Source of the DNA: Ophiobolus disseminans
Lineage: Eukaryota > Ascomycota > Dothideomycetes > Pleosporales > Phaeosphaeriaceae
Length of the DNA: 64,000 nt
NCBI GenBank assembly: GCA_010093685.1
Contig: MU006230.1
Span: 182,603-246,602 of the forward strand
Direction: 5' to 3'
In this document: positions 10,636-20,943 of the stretch, in pieces
Layout of the letters: every line of letters starts with the position of its first letter
Position numbering within the stretch: the stretch's first letter is position 1
Translations under genes and position numbers: made by a program
Notes under the pieces: generated by a model
The model's input: the letters and a program-made list of their open reading frames with translations, nothing else
What the model was told of the DNA's origin: nothing
Database searches by the model: none

Positions 10636-11231
10636 TCACAACCACTCTCTGGGCACCGCTCGTTCTGACCATGTCCTCTCGCTCTCCCACGCCAGCCAAT
10701 CTGACCTCGTCGTCGGCAGCAGCCCCATGCCATTGACCTTCCAGATACCCAAGCCCAGCATCAGCAGATTGCACAGAATGTACACGATCTTGACGCCAAT
10801 CAAGCGGCCGGAGGTGCCCGGCGTCTCGAAGGGCGCAAATGCGCGCTGTATGCCCAGGACAGCCAGGATGGGCGACTTGAAGAGGGTGAAGACCATGAAG
10901 ATGGAGAAGATCTGGAGCGTGTTGCCGGTCATGTACATTCCTAGTGGGGTGTTAGTGGATGCTGGGTCGTGCCTTCCTCGTACGCACCAAAAGCGTTCAT
11001 GGGCAGCTGCTTTGCGGGGGCAATGGCGACCTCCCACGCCTTCTTCATCTTGAGCGTGTCCATCTCCTCGGACGTTGGCGGCTTCCGCGCAGTCTTTGAT
11101 GACTGTGCGCGCTCCTTCTTGGTGAGAGACGCTGTGTAGCCTGGCGGGTCGGGAAGCGATGCGTTCTTTGGCTTCGCAGGTGTCGAGGTGAGGTCGAGCA
11201 CCCACTGCGGGGGCGCGGGCACAATCGACAT
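10636..11231 (-). CDS. EMC4: ER membrane protein complex subunit 4
   Basis: CDS is complement(join(10636..10940, 10988..11231)), 182 residues. A 47-nt intron (GTGCGT donor, CACTAAC branch, CTAG acceptor) joins PMNAF to GMYMTGNTLQ. The family hallmark GNTLQIFSIFMVFTLFKSP forms the first membrane segment, and VKIVYILCNLLMLGLGIWKVNGMGLLP the second; the N-terminus is a charged cytosolic region with a Lys-rich stretch. EMC4 is a subunit of the EMC insertase that places tail-anchored and multipass proteins in the ER membrane. Length matches the family. The C-terminal TRSDWLAWE motif is also typical. Confidence 0.95.
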
Positions 11232-11652
11232 GGTGTATTCCTCAACTTGGCGTGTGTGGTTGCTGGATGGGTTGAGTTTGAAGTATCGGCTATGGTCTTG
11301 GAGTTGTGGTCGTGATGTCGTCGTCTGATGTTGCAGCAACCATCCACTTCAGTCCAGGCCTTGGCGGGAGCACGTTCCCTTGTCCGCAGACCCCCATGAG
11401 ACTCCAAAAGTGCCGAGTTGCACTCACGACTCGCCAATTCACTCTTTTTCCCTTGTTAATGACCCCACGCTTCGTGCTCGATATGCGCGACACGATATAA
11501 AGCCACCAACGAGCGGAGCGCCCAATCGCCTTTCGACACTACCACCCCCGACGCCGCAAGGAGGGGCGCTAGCCGGCAGGAGAGGGGAGCACATCGCGAA
11601 TTGTGCTACGCAGGCAGTGCAGCTGCCACGCCACCTCCATAGATAGCCCGCC
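11232..11652. other. Divergent promoter region of EMC4 and AP-1 beta
   Basis: 421 bases shared by two divergent housekeeping genes; no TATA box seen, C-rich stretches near the AP-1 start. No coding content recognised. Confidence 0.5.
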
Positions 11653-14108
11653 ATGAGCCAGGGCGGCCAGGATGCGAAGCTCTTCGCGAGGGTACGTCTG
11701 CTCTCTTTGTCTGTGCCACCACCATCACCACAATCGCATTGTACTGTCCCAGCCACAACACACGCATGTTATCTCCGTATCTTCCGTATCTCGATCGCAA
11801 CCTGAGACCCCGGCGACATGCAATTGCGGTAGAGGTACACATTCCTCGCCCGCTGTAATGCCATGGCCATGTTTCTCCCCTACACCTTTGACAGCGGACG
11901 CTTACAAGCTCTCCGCACGCAACAGGGCAAGGTCGCGGAGCTTCGCCTCGAGCTGAACAGCGGCGGCAAGAAGGACAAGAACTTCTCCGCCAAGAAGACG
12001 GCCCTCAAGAAGATCGTCGCCAACATGACCATGAGCAACAACGACATGGTCGCCCTCTTCCCAGACATTGTTGGCTGCATGCACATCCAGAGCCTGGAGA
12101 TCAAGAAGATGTGAGCGCATATGCATACTTGAAAAGGGAGCAAGCTGACCACCACAGGTGCTTCTTGTACTTGGTCAACTATGCCAGGATAAAACCTGAT
12201 ATTGCGCTCAAGGCACTGCCCATCATCCAAGAAGATATGCACGACAACAACCCCCTGGTACGAGCCCTGGCATTGCGCACCATGTCATATGTCCACGTCC
12301 GCGAATTCGTCGAAGCCACCGTACCGCACTTGAAGAACCTCCTGAAAGACTCAGATCCATATGTTCGTAAGACTGCTGCCTTCTGCGTGGCAAAACTCTA
12401 CGACCACGACAGACATCTTGTGGAGAGCTCAGACCTGATCGATAAGCTCAACGGCATGCTGAGGGATGAGAATCCCACGGTAGTGTCGAGTGCCTTGGCA
12501 AGTCTGATGGACATCTGGGAGCGTAGTGAGAACATCAAGCTCACTATCGACTATGCGAGCGCCTCCAAAATCGTATCCATCCTCCCAGACTGCTCAGAAT
12601 GGGGTCAGACATACATCTTGGAAGCCATGATGAACTATGTCCCGCAAGACACGGCAGAAGCCGCTCTCCTTGCTGAGCGCATCTCGCCACGCCTCTCACA
12701 CTCCAACTCCGCCGTCGTACTAACATGCATCCGCGTCATACTCTACCTCATGAACTATATACCCGACCAAAAGGTCATCTCGTCATTATGTAATAAGCTC
12801 TCCCCACCACTAGTCACACTTCTATCCAAGGGTCCCGAAATCCAGTATCTGGCGCTTCGAAACGCTCTGCTCATCCTACAACGGCGGCCAGATGTTCTGC
12901 GTAACGACATCCGCGTCTTTTTCTGTAAATACAACGACCCAATATACGTTAAGGTCACCAAACTCGAGCTCATATTCATGCTGGCGACTGAGAAGAATAT
13001 CAAGGAAGTGTTGACTGAACTGGCTGAGTACGTCATTTCGCCATCGTTGAGATCGCATTGCTAACAACTTACTAGATACGCAACAGAGATCGACGTAGAC
13101 TTTGTCCGCAAGTCAGTCCGCGCCATAGGAAAGCTCGCCATCAAGATCGCGCCAGCAGCGCAACTTTGCATCAGTACCCTGCTGCAGCTCGTGAGCACAA
13201 AGGTGTCGTACATTGTGCAGGAGGCGACTGTGGTCATCCGCAACATCTTTCGCAAGTACCCTAATCAGTACGAGTCAATCATCTCCACACTGTGCGAAAA
13301 TCTCGATTCACTTGACGAGCCTGAGGCCAAAGCAGCCATGATCTGGGTCATTGGTCAGTATGCCGACCGGATAGAAGATTCAGATGTCTTGCTAGAAGAC
13401 TTCCTCGACTCCTTCCAGGAAGAAACCCATGAAGTCCAGCTCGCACTCCTCACGGCCACGGTCAAGCTCTTCATTCAGCGCCCCACACGCGGCTCCTCCC
13501 TCGTCCCCCGCGTCCTCAAATGGGCCACTGAAGAAACAGATAACCCCGACCTACGCGACCGCGGTTACATGTATTGGCGTTTGCTTTCCTCGGCCCCCGA
13601 AATCGCGAAGCAAGTTGTCATGGGCGAGAAGCCCGCCATCACTGCCGAAGAATCTGAGAAGCTGGACCCAGGCACGCTGGAAGAAATGTGCCTCAACGTT
13701 GGCACTCTCGCAACAGTCTACCTCAAACCCGTGAATCAGGTCTTCCGTTCCGCACGTCCTCGCAAGCTGCAGGAATCTCCTGCCCTTCAGCGACATGAAT
13801 TGCCCACTGTGAAGGCAGCGCAACTAGCACGTGATCGTGCGGCGGCGGATCGCTCACGGCTTGACACATCGGCTACAAATGGTAATGGCTCTTTGTCGCC
13901 GACTAATGGGAACGGCATGGCTGCTGCAGTCAGCGATGCGGATATGTACTTTGCCAGTGTGGGGCGCCAGAGCACGTTTGGCGGTAGCCCTGTGAACGTG
14001 GATCAAGCAGGTATTGGAGGCGGATGGGTCGTGAACCAGAATGAGCCGCAGCATATGGTCATGAGTCCTGGAGGGGGTGCGGATGGGAATCAGGATTTGC
14101 TGCTGTAG
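11653..14108 (+). CDS. apl2: AP-1 complex subunit beta (beta-adaptin)
   Basis: CDS is join(11653..11691, 11926..12110, 12158..13027, 13076..14108), 708 residues. Exon 1 encodes MSQGGQDAKLFAR, and exon 2 continues with GKVAELRLELNSG, matching the beta-adaptin N-terminus exactly across a 234-nt first intron. The other introns are 47 and 48 nt; the last has a CTAAC branch point. Armadillo/HEAT-type trunk motifs (KKIVANMTMSNNDMVALFPD, PLVRALALRTMSYV, DPYVRKTAAFCVAKLYD) fill residues 1-580. After the trunk is a Gly/Asn/Ser-rich hinge that ends the protein without the C-terminal appendage of animal beta subunits, as usual for fungal AP-1 beta. It acts with gamma, mu and sigma adaptins in clathrin sorting at the trans-Golgi and endosomes. 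AP-2 beta is the alternative but is usually less similar. Confidence 0.95.
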
Positions 14109-14975
14109 ATGTCTTGGAAAGATTTGTGTTGGGGGAGGCTGTATAGATTCGCTATTGATATACGTAGAAATTATGGCTGTTCATCCGATTATAATACACG
14201 TTGCATAGGGTACATTTAACTGTACGAAGGAGCTCTTATTTGGCGATGCACTACCAGATGCAGATGTAGACCTTACCTGGGTAGGATCTTAATAGGAAGC
14301 CTGTATATCCTCGTAGTACTATGAAAGAGCAAATAAAATTTAATAAAGATGTAAAGGTAGATAGACCTCTTTATTATTAGTGCATTACTCAATACGAGCT
14401 CCTTCCTGTATCTTAAGGTAGGTTTTGAATAATAGCTTGTATATTCTGCAATACACATTAAGCGTACTACTCTCTCTCTCTGCGTTATACTCTTCAGCTA
14501 CTTTATATACATAATGGCCTCTAAAGACGTCGCATCTCTAAGCCTACTAGATTGTACTAAGCCGTGGAATAGAGCTCTTCTCTTTGTATATATATACCTG
14601 CGTCTGTATATATACGTATACTTGCGCCTGTATATATACGTATCCTGCAGCGATGCGGCTTCTGCAAGCCATTGTAGGCAGTACGAACTTCCATCTCTCT
14701 TTGTCACATGGGTGTCCGCACATATGGATAGCGTATTGCGTACGGCCGGTGGGTATTGAGATCTGTTCGCTCCAACGTTCTGTCATGGAGGCAGCCATCG
14801 ATGATTGAATGAGGGGTGCTTCTCGGTGGGTAGGTTAAAATTAACGACACTCTTTCGAGAGAGTCTTTGCAGGTACGTCTACAACTTTGATCGGCATCAG
14901 TAACGGAGCTGAATTGTAGAGAGTGGTCGGTGGTTGTACAGTGGCCTCGCCATGACATTTGAACCATGAGGCATA
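14109..14975. other. AT-rich intergenic region left of the transposon
   Basis: Noticeably AT-rich from about 14140 to 14650, with short purine/pyrimidine and TATA repeats and no supported gene. This composition next to a transposon fits a repeat-mutated or gene-poor patch. Confidence 0.5.
14599..14646. repeat. Two tandem 24-bp copies containing TATATATACGTA
   Basis: Two imperfect 24-bp units (14599-14622 and 14623-14646) differing at three positions, each with TATATATACGTAT; a partial unit precedes them. Confidence 0.7.
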
Positions 14976-15020
14976 CCGAGGTTCACCCCGTGGCGATCCG
15001 CCCCGCGTGGCGACCACCCC
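14976..15020 (+). repeat. Left terminal inverted repeat of the pogo element
   Basis: Begins CCGAGGTTCACCCCGTG and ends GGCGACCACCCC. It matches the reverse complement of 17051-17095 at 44 of 45 positions; the exception is G here against A in the other copy. Confidence 0.95.
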
Positions 15021-15128
15021 GAACACCAAAATTGACACCTCAATATGAGGCTATTGAGCCACGTACAATAGCTATAACTATGAGATTTTTTAGAGTTGAG
15101 TCCTATACGCCTTGATTGATATATATAG

Positions 15129-17006
15129 CTATAGAAATCGCACTGGAGTTCTGATCGCACGCCCGCTGCGCGAGGTTGAGGCTGAAAGAGCCTCATGAGG
15201 CTCATGAGACTGCGCACCACCTTGAGGCCTCGCGATAGGCCTCTTTTTTTGATAAGCCCTAATAGGAGCCTTAAGGCTCCTCCTCTGACCCTTTTGAGCA
15301 ATTTTTTGAGCTTGTCGAAGTTGTTGTTGAGCCTTACGAGCTGCTTGTCGTAAGGCTTGATCAGCAGCCTTACTAGCCTTCTCCTCCTGCCTCATTATTT
15401 AAGCTGCTGCCTTTGCTGCACGCTTCTGTTGAGCTGCCTGAAGCTTCTCCTGCTTCTTCAATTCACGTAGGCGAGCTGCCTCAACTCTCTGGCGTTGTAG
15501 TTGCTCTTCTTCGAGCCCTTGTTGGAGCTGGCGATCACGTGCCTCCTTCACCTTCCTTAGAGACCAGAATACAGCCCCACCGTGATAGTCCTCGCCTGCC
15601 TCTAGAGGGAGAGCCTTGCCTCGCTTTCTACGCTGCCTCTCATTGACAAGAGCCTGCATAAGGCCTTGAGCCTCGTGTGTGAGAAGGCTTTTCTGAACTG
15701 AGATAGAGTGGAAAGCTCGGCTGAGCTTTTGAGCTCGTGGATCACTCCTATCACCTACTACCTGGCGTAGAAGGCGCTCAGTTTTCCGCCAGTCAGAGGC
15801 GCTCAAGGCTGAGGAGTCGCTATCACTTGAATGGCCAGATTGAGCTGGCTGATTGAATCGTTTGAGTATCACCTCTGGGTTGAGAGGTGAGAGGCCAGTC
15901 GCTTCAAAAGCCTTAAGTATAGTCTCTTTCTTGAACGAGGCCTCCTAGGCAGCCATAAACATAGGATAGAAGTCCCTCTTACTCATAGATGTGAGCCCTT
16001 GGCACCTCTCCATGAACGCAGCGACCTGGTTTGAGTAGGCTGTTGAGAATGGCTTGAACATGACGACGTCAAGCGGCTGGAGGGTATGAGTTGAATGAGG
16101 AGGATATACTGCAAGGAGGATTCTATTCCGATCGCAGTACTCGATAAAATCCATCGTGAGATGAGATCTATGGCCATCAAGGATGAGTAATCGATAGCTC
16201 CGCCCTGCCTTCTCCTTCGTGGATCGATCAAATACTTGTTTAAGCCAGGATAGTCCTATCTCATTGTTCGTCCATCCAGAGGGTGAGGAGGATATATACA
16301 CTTGATCCTCAGGCCTCATAGCCTGCAGCCAGGTGTCCTGTATTGAGCCTGAGGTTGATTGATATATCAGCGCAGGCGCGAGGGCCGATCCATCAGCGCA
16401 TATGCAGGCGAGGAGCGTTATCCACTCCCAATTGCCATCCTGGATGTGAGCCTTGATATTGCCCTCCTCATATAGCCTCTTACTAAATATCCGCTTTGAG
16501 CGAGTGAGGATTCCTAGCATGCAGCCTTTCTCATCCATGTTGTACATATTGCGAGCCTCAACGTTGTATTTGCTAATTTTCTCGTGTAGGAGGCTAAAAT
16601 AGAGAGTGTATTTTAATATAGAATCAGCGTGGTGGCGCGCGCGATCAATTCCAGTCGCCCAGCGTGAGATGAGATTGACCTTGTGTCGCTTGATATATCG
16701 ATCAACCCAGTTCTTTCCAAGCTCCCTCTTAGCTATATCTGAGCCAAAGCGTTGTATCATAGCTCGTGTAGGTGGTAGGCCTCTCTGTGTGAGTCGATCG
16801 ATATATCGTAGGAGCTCCTGCTCTTGCTGAGGACAGAGAGCCTGTTGATCTGCTGCCTTGGTGCTGCATGAGCTTGAAACGCCTTGGTGCCTTCGTGCGA
16901 GCGTTGTACGATTACAACTATATTGTTGAGCAACCTGCTTGTAGCTAAAAGATTCTCCAGGTTCTAGCGATGCTATAGCTGCAAGCGCAGCCTCGATTGG
17001 GCTCAT
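15129..17006 (-). pseudogene. pogo/Fot-like DDE transposase, interrupted by two stops
   Basis: The natural start is the ATG at 17006 (MSPIEAALAAIAS). In order there are a Psq-type helix-turn-helix (SYKQVAQQYSCNRTTLARRHQG), a CENP-B-type helix-turn-helix (LLRYIDRLTQRGLPPTRAMI) and the DDE core with all three acidic blocks: NMDEKGCMLG, LLILDGHRSH and TLQPLDVVMFKPF. The frame is stopped by TAG at 15945-15947 just after FYPMFMAA, where relatives have a codon continuing into EASFKK; a TGG-to-TAG change is possible. It resumes in the same frame as a Lys/Arg/Gln-rich coiled C-terminal region, is stopped again by TAA near 15396-15401, and resumes to a natural-looking end (RTPVRFL) at 15129. Truncation at the first stop leaves the DDE core but removes the C-terminal region. 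Confidence 0.9.
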
Positions 17007-17050
17007 ATTGATAGAGTTATTGCGTGTTGAAAGTTGAGTGTTGTCATGAG

Positions 17051-17095
17051 GGGGTGGTCGCCACGCGGGGCGGATCGTCACGGGGTGAACCTCGG
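17051..17095 (-). repeat. Right terminal inverted repeat of the pogo element
   Basis: Reverse complement of the left repeat with one transition, then TA at 17096-17097. Confidence 0.95.
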
Positions 17096-17221
17096 TACGT
17101 GCCAGAGGCGGAGTTGACACACGTGAAAGCGGAACACCACTCTCCGGTCAACTATTCGCAGAGTTCGAAATTGTCGCCTGTGCTCCAAACTTATTGTCGG
17201 CTTGCGCCATACGGAGTACAA

Positions 17222-17455
17222 ATGGTGATACCCGGTGTCGGGTTGATTGGGGCGTTGTTGTCAGCGGTTGGCGCATTGGCTACTGCTGCTGCTGCTGCTG
17301 CTGCTGGCGAATCGGTGCAGGTGGAGTACAGGCATGCATGTGTCGCTTGTACTCGCAGCTGCTGCAACGGGAACAGTTCCACTATTGTTTGGCATCCTAC
17401 GGAAGACACATTCGTATGCGAAGGTGTAGGCAATGCAAGGGGCCACAAAGGTTAA
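17222..17455 (+). CDS. Small possibly secreted Cys-containing protein (doubtful)
   Basis: 77-residue frame: a hydrophobic N-terminus (VGLIGALLSAVGALATA) running into seven alanines coded by a CTG repeat, then a short region with CVACTRSCC and one later Cys. It looks like a signal peptide plus a Cys-rich effector-type domain, but the stretch is short, the alanine run comes from a microsatellite, and an adjoining frame (17433-17846) is also Cys-rich, so the true structure may include an intron or be non-coding. It lies 130 bases from the transposon end. No family recognised. Confidence 0.25.
   Translation: MVIPGVGLIGALLSAVGALATAAAAAAAGESVQVEYRHACVACTRSCCNGNSSTIVWHPTEDTFVCEGVGNARGHKG
17283..17306. 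repeat. CTG trinucleotide repeat, 8 units
   Basis: Eight perfect CTG units; encodes a polyalanine run in the plus-strand frame. Confidence 0.95.
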
Positions 17456-18109
17456 CTTTGATCTACTGTCGCCTTGCCAGTTGAAGCCAACCTCGGAAAG
17501 CACCCAACGCTGCATCTGCAAGACTGACAGCTTCAATGGTCGCCATCAGCACAGCCCACCATTCAATGCCTGCTGGATTGATCGACATGACACTGCCTGT
17601 CTATGTTTCACATGCCTCGCCACTGAAAACATATATTCAAAAATATCTCTAGCCGCCGGTCCATACAAACACACGGTACAAATGTTCCATCGAGATGGCC
17701 TCCAATGCAATCCCCGCATCTCACGCCCCAAATGCATCACAAGCAGACGGGCCCAGGCGGGGGAACCAATGTTTCGTGCAGAAGGCCATCTGGTGACAGG
17801 GTTCCAAGGTTCGGGGCGGGGCAGAATGCGGGACGCTCGGGCCTGATCCTGCAAGAGAGACGCATGACGTACGATGGCAGTGTGCATTGCCATGGCGTGA
17901 CTGGCTGGAATCAGGGTACTTAAGGATTGGTGGCTGTCTTGTTTGCTCGCGCGTACTCAGGGTCTCGCGTTGTGCTGTCTGCCTCGAACTACCTCCTCTG
18001 TGCTCCCACTTCTCACCCTCGACAGCCGCGACATCCACAACTTCAACACGGTCAACTTCAACTACTAGACCACACAGCTGCACGCAAGAACAGCAGAAGC
18101 AACAGCACA

Positions 18110-19008
18110 ATGGCTGATCTTGTACACTCTCCCCGCACCCTCAACTCCCTCCGCGTCACAACATCCCTCTCCTACCTCCTCTTCCTCGTCACGGCCATCT
18201 ACTACACCTTCCACGCCCCGACCGACGGCCACGGCCACGCCCACCATGGCCGCTTCTGGAAACACAACCGCTCGACGCCCTTTGCGCAGTCCAGCATCGT
18301 GACCAGCATCTACTGGATCGTGCTCTTCGTGCTCCAGCTCTCGGGCGCATATGGCCTTGCCGCAAAGAGCGAGGTCTACACCGCCGCCGCCGTCAATGTC
18401 GGAAGCCACTTTGTCGCGCACAACCTCCTCCTCTTCGGCTTCGTGCACCTGTACGTCCGCGGATACTACTGGATCGCGGAACTGCTTATTGTCATCAATT
18501 TCTTCAACTTGTCCTTTGCGTACTTCCGCCACAGCACAACGCCCCGCCTCATCCACATTGGCGCTGTGAGCGGCCCGCTGGCGTGGAACTTTGCAGCGCT
18601 GTACTGGGTTGGCGCGACGGCTGTGCACACAAACCACCTTGCGGCCCGCATTGTCGCTAATGTCTTCATTTGGGGTTGGCTTGGGTATGGAGTGTTCTTC
18701 CTTGCTGCGTACAAGGATTACACAATGGGATTTGCGCTGTCCGTGTTGGCATTTTGTTAGTCTGCCTGAATTCCTCTTCTGCTCTGTCGCACCTGCTAAC
18801 TTCAAGCTCAGCCACCGGCCTTGGCCAACTCCTCACCAGCCCACACATACTGCAACTGCAGTACATCTTCGCCTTCACCATCTCTGGACTTCTCTTTGTT
18901 CTCTCCCTCGCTGTTGGCGTTCCGGGACTCCTCGGCCGCGATCCTTTCCCTCGCGGGCAGATTGTCAGCGAGGATCAGGAGCGCGCGCCGCTGCTGGCTG
19001 ACGAGTAA
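18110..19008 (+). CDS. DUF1774 integral membrane protein
   Basis: CDS is join(18110..18755, 18812..19008), 280 residues. The 56-nt intron has donor GTTAGT, a CTAAC branch and acceptor CTCAG, joining LSVLAF to STGLGQLLTSP. About seven hydrophobic segments are visible (for example SLSYLLFLVTAIYYTF, SIYWIVLFVLQLSGAYGLA, WIAELLIVINFFNLSFAYF, YIFAFTISGLLFVLSLAVGVPGLL). The N-terminal His-rich loop (DGHGHAHHGRFWKHN) follows the first membrane segment and the tail is short and acidic (SEDQERAPLLADE), with a dileucine-type signal. This pattern is that of the fungal DUF1774 family, whose function is not known; relatives are predicted membrane proteins of the vacuole or endomembranes. Confidence 0.85.
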
Positions 19009-19529
19009 CTTACTTTCCAAGGATCTCCTTTGAAAGAGAAGCAAGTTGGACTAATGAGCATGTTGTAGGCAAGAGGTGGCAACTGACCAGGTTTCAGATG
19101 GTTGGTCCCCTGAGGACTACTGCCTGTTCATGTTCGATGAGGACAAGACGGAGAGCAGTCACGAGAGCAGTGAGATGAATAGTGATAGCATCAACAGCCT
19201 GAGTTCATCAGACATGGATTACTCGGGCTAGCTGGGTACGGTGTGTGTTTTCGTGGGTCATATTTGGTAGGATATGGTGGGTTGATGGACGTCGATATTT
19301 TCTCTGCGCGTCCATGCGTGTTGGTAGATAGTCGACTCTCTTCTCGCTCCAATTTAATAGTCACGAAAAATTCCTGATACATCCTTGTCAACCTCCAAGA
19401 TCCACCGGATATCCTCATCCGAGCAGGATTCACATCATGTGCCCATAGTCTCACTCTGCACCTCAGCGGCACAGCAAATAGATCAAACATCTCAATCCAC
19501 TCCAACACACCTTTCCCCCACCTCACACC
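19009..19529. other. Intergenic region
   Basis: Between two plus-strand genes; contains the 3' end region of the DUF1774 gene and the promoter of the hydrolase. No coding motif. Confidence 0.45.
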
Positions 19530-20739
19530 ATGGACTCCTCAGCGTGGCCCCAACACAGCGCTCCCGACCCCGAACTCACCATCGTAAGTAATCCCCACAT
19601 GACAATTCAATCTCTAACCACCAACACCTAGATCCTCTCCGCCATTCCTCCCATCCCCTCTTTCGCCTCCTACGGCACCGCGACCGCCCTACGCGCATCC
19701 ATAGACACACAAATCGCCGCCTTGGTATCCTCCGGCCTCATCGTTCTGCCAGACTGGTCCGCCGTACACGTTTCCGAGCTCTCGATTCCCGTGCGCGACG
19801 GCACGTCGATTCGCGGCGTACTGTATAAACCCAAAGAAGAAGCGAAAGGCCCGCTGGTGGTGTATTTCCACGGAGGAGGCATGGTATTTGGCAGTCCAGA
19901 AGCAGGAGAAAGGTATTTCGAGCCATTAGTCAAGGAGCTAGGATGTAGCGTTGTGAGCGTGGGCTATAGATTAGCGCCTGAATGTGTTTTCCCCACAGGT
20001 GCACAGGATGCAATTGACGCGGTGCATTGGGTAAGTCAAGCCCCAAAGCTTCTGCTCTCAAGACGTGCCGGTATTAATGCGAACAACAGTGCGTAAAAAA
20101 CGCAGCAACCCTAGGCGCAGAGGGAATCATCGTGGCCGGGTCCTCTGCAGGCGGATGTCTCGCTACCGTTGCGGCGCACCAACTTGTCGACGATGGCCTG
20201 GGCGAGCAGGTACGGGGCGTGGTGCTCTTGAGTCCGAATTTACTGCACCATGCCGCAGTGCCGGACAAGTATAAACCGCACTACAACAGCTATGAGGAGT
20301 TCAAGGACGGATTGATTCTCGATCGTGCGGGAATAGAGTGGTTCGATGGTATGTTGTTCAGTATCACAATGGGGAAAAAGACGCTGACAGCGTATGTAGA
20401 CTATTACAAACCAGATCCCCAGTCTTCATTGGCGAGTCCCTTGTTGTGGATCAGCCATGAAGGGCAGCCGAGGACGTATTTGCAAGTCACTGGGTAAGTC
20501 TTGTTATGTCTTCTTAATTATTGTTACTAATGAAGAGACATAGAGCAGATCCGCTGAGAGACGAAGCATTGATATATGAGCATGTTCTGCGTGAGCATGG
20601 CGTGGAAACAAAACTGGATGTGTCTCCTGGGATTCCACACGGGGGCCCGGATTTCCTTTTCATGCATTCCTGTGCAGGAAGGGCGGTGCAGGATTTGAAG
20701 CGCGGCGTTGAGTGGATAAGGGGCGCTGAGAAAGTGTAG
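19530..20739 (+). CDS. Alpha/beta hydrolase, HSL-type (fold-3)
   Basis: CDS is join(19530..19583, 19632..20030, 20090..20493, 20544..20739), 350 residues. Three short introns (48, 59 and 50 nt) all use GTAAGT donors. The oxyanion-hole motif of hormone-sensitive-lipase-like hydrolases is present (VVYFHGGGMVFGS), followed by SVGYRLAPE, the nucleophile elbow IVAGSSAGGCLA, and a late SPGIPHGGPDF that likely supplies the catalytic His. The Asp is expected in the ADPLRDEALIYE block (family position). There is no signal peptide, so it is probably cytosolic. Family members cleave short-chain esters or lactones and sometimes act in toxin or secondary metabolism; the substrate here is unknown. Confidence 0.9.
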
Positions 20740-20943
20740 ATAATAGTCAAGACAGTACATTATTGAAGTGCTTACACGCTGTTAATTAATTGACTGTTCT
20801 ACAAAATGGCGCTGACAATCTCCGAACCCATAATCAAGAACTCCAGGCCTTGGGTATCTTTACGGTGATTAAATCATGCTGTCAAAAAAGCAAACATAGG
20901 AATGAGAACAGCGGTGTCCTCTGTAACCACTGATCCGAAAAGA

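Larger units (their letters stand above)
14976..17095 (-). mobile_element. pogo/Fot-type Tc1-mariner DNA transposon
   Basis: A 2120-bp element bounded by 45-bp terminal inverted repeats that differ at a single position, flanked by a TA dinucleotide on each side (14974-14975 and 17096-17097), which is the target-site duplication of the Tc1/mariner superfamily. It contains one transposase gene on the minus strand. The near-perfect repeats suggest the insertion is not old, yet the transposase is interrupted, so it can move only if helped by another copy. Confidence 0.95.
17098..18109. other. Intergenic region right of the transposon
   Basis: Holds the CTG repeat and the small secreted-like ORF listed separately, then a region without supported genes up to the DUF1774 start. 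Confidence 0.5.
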
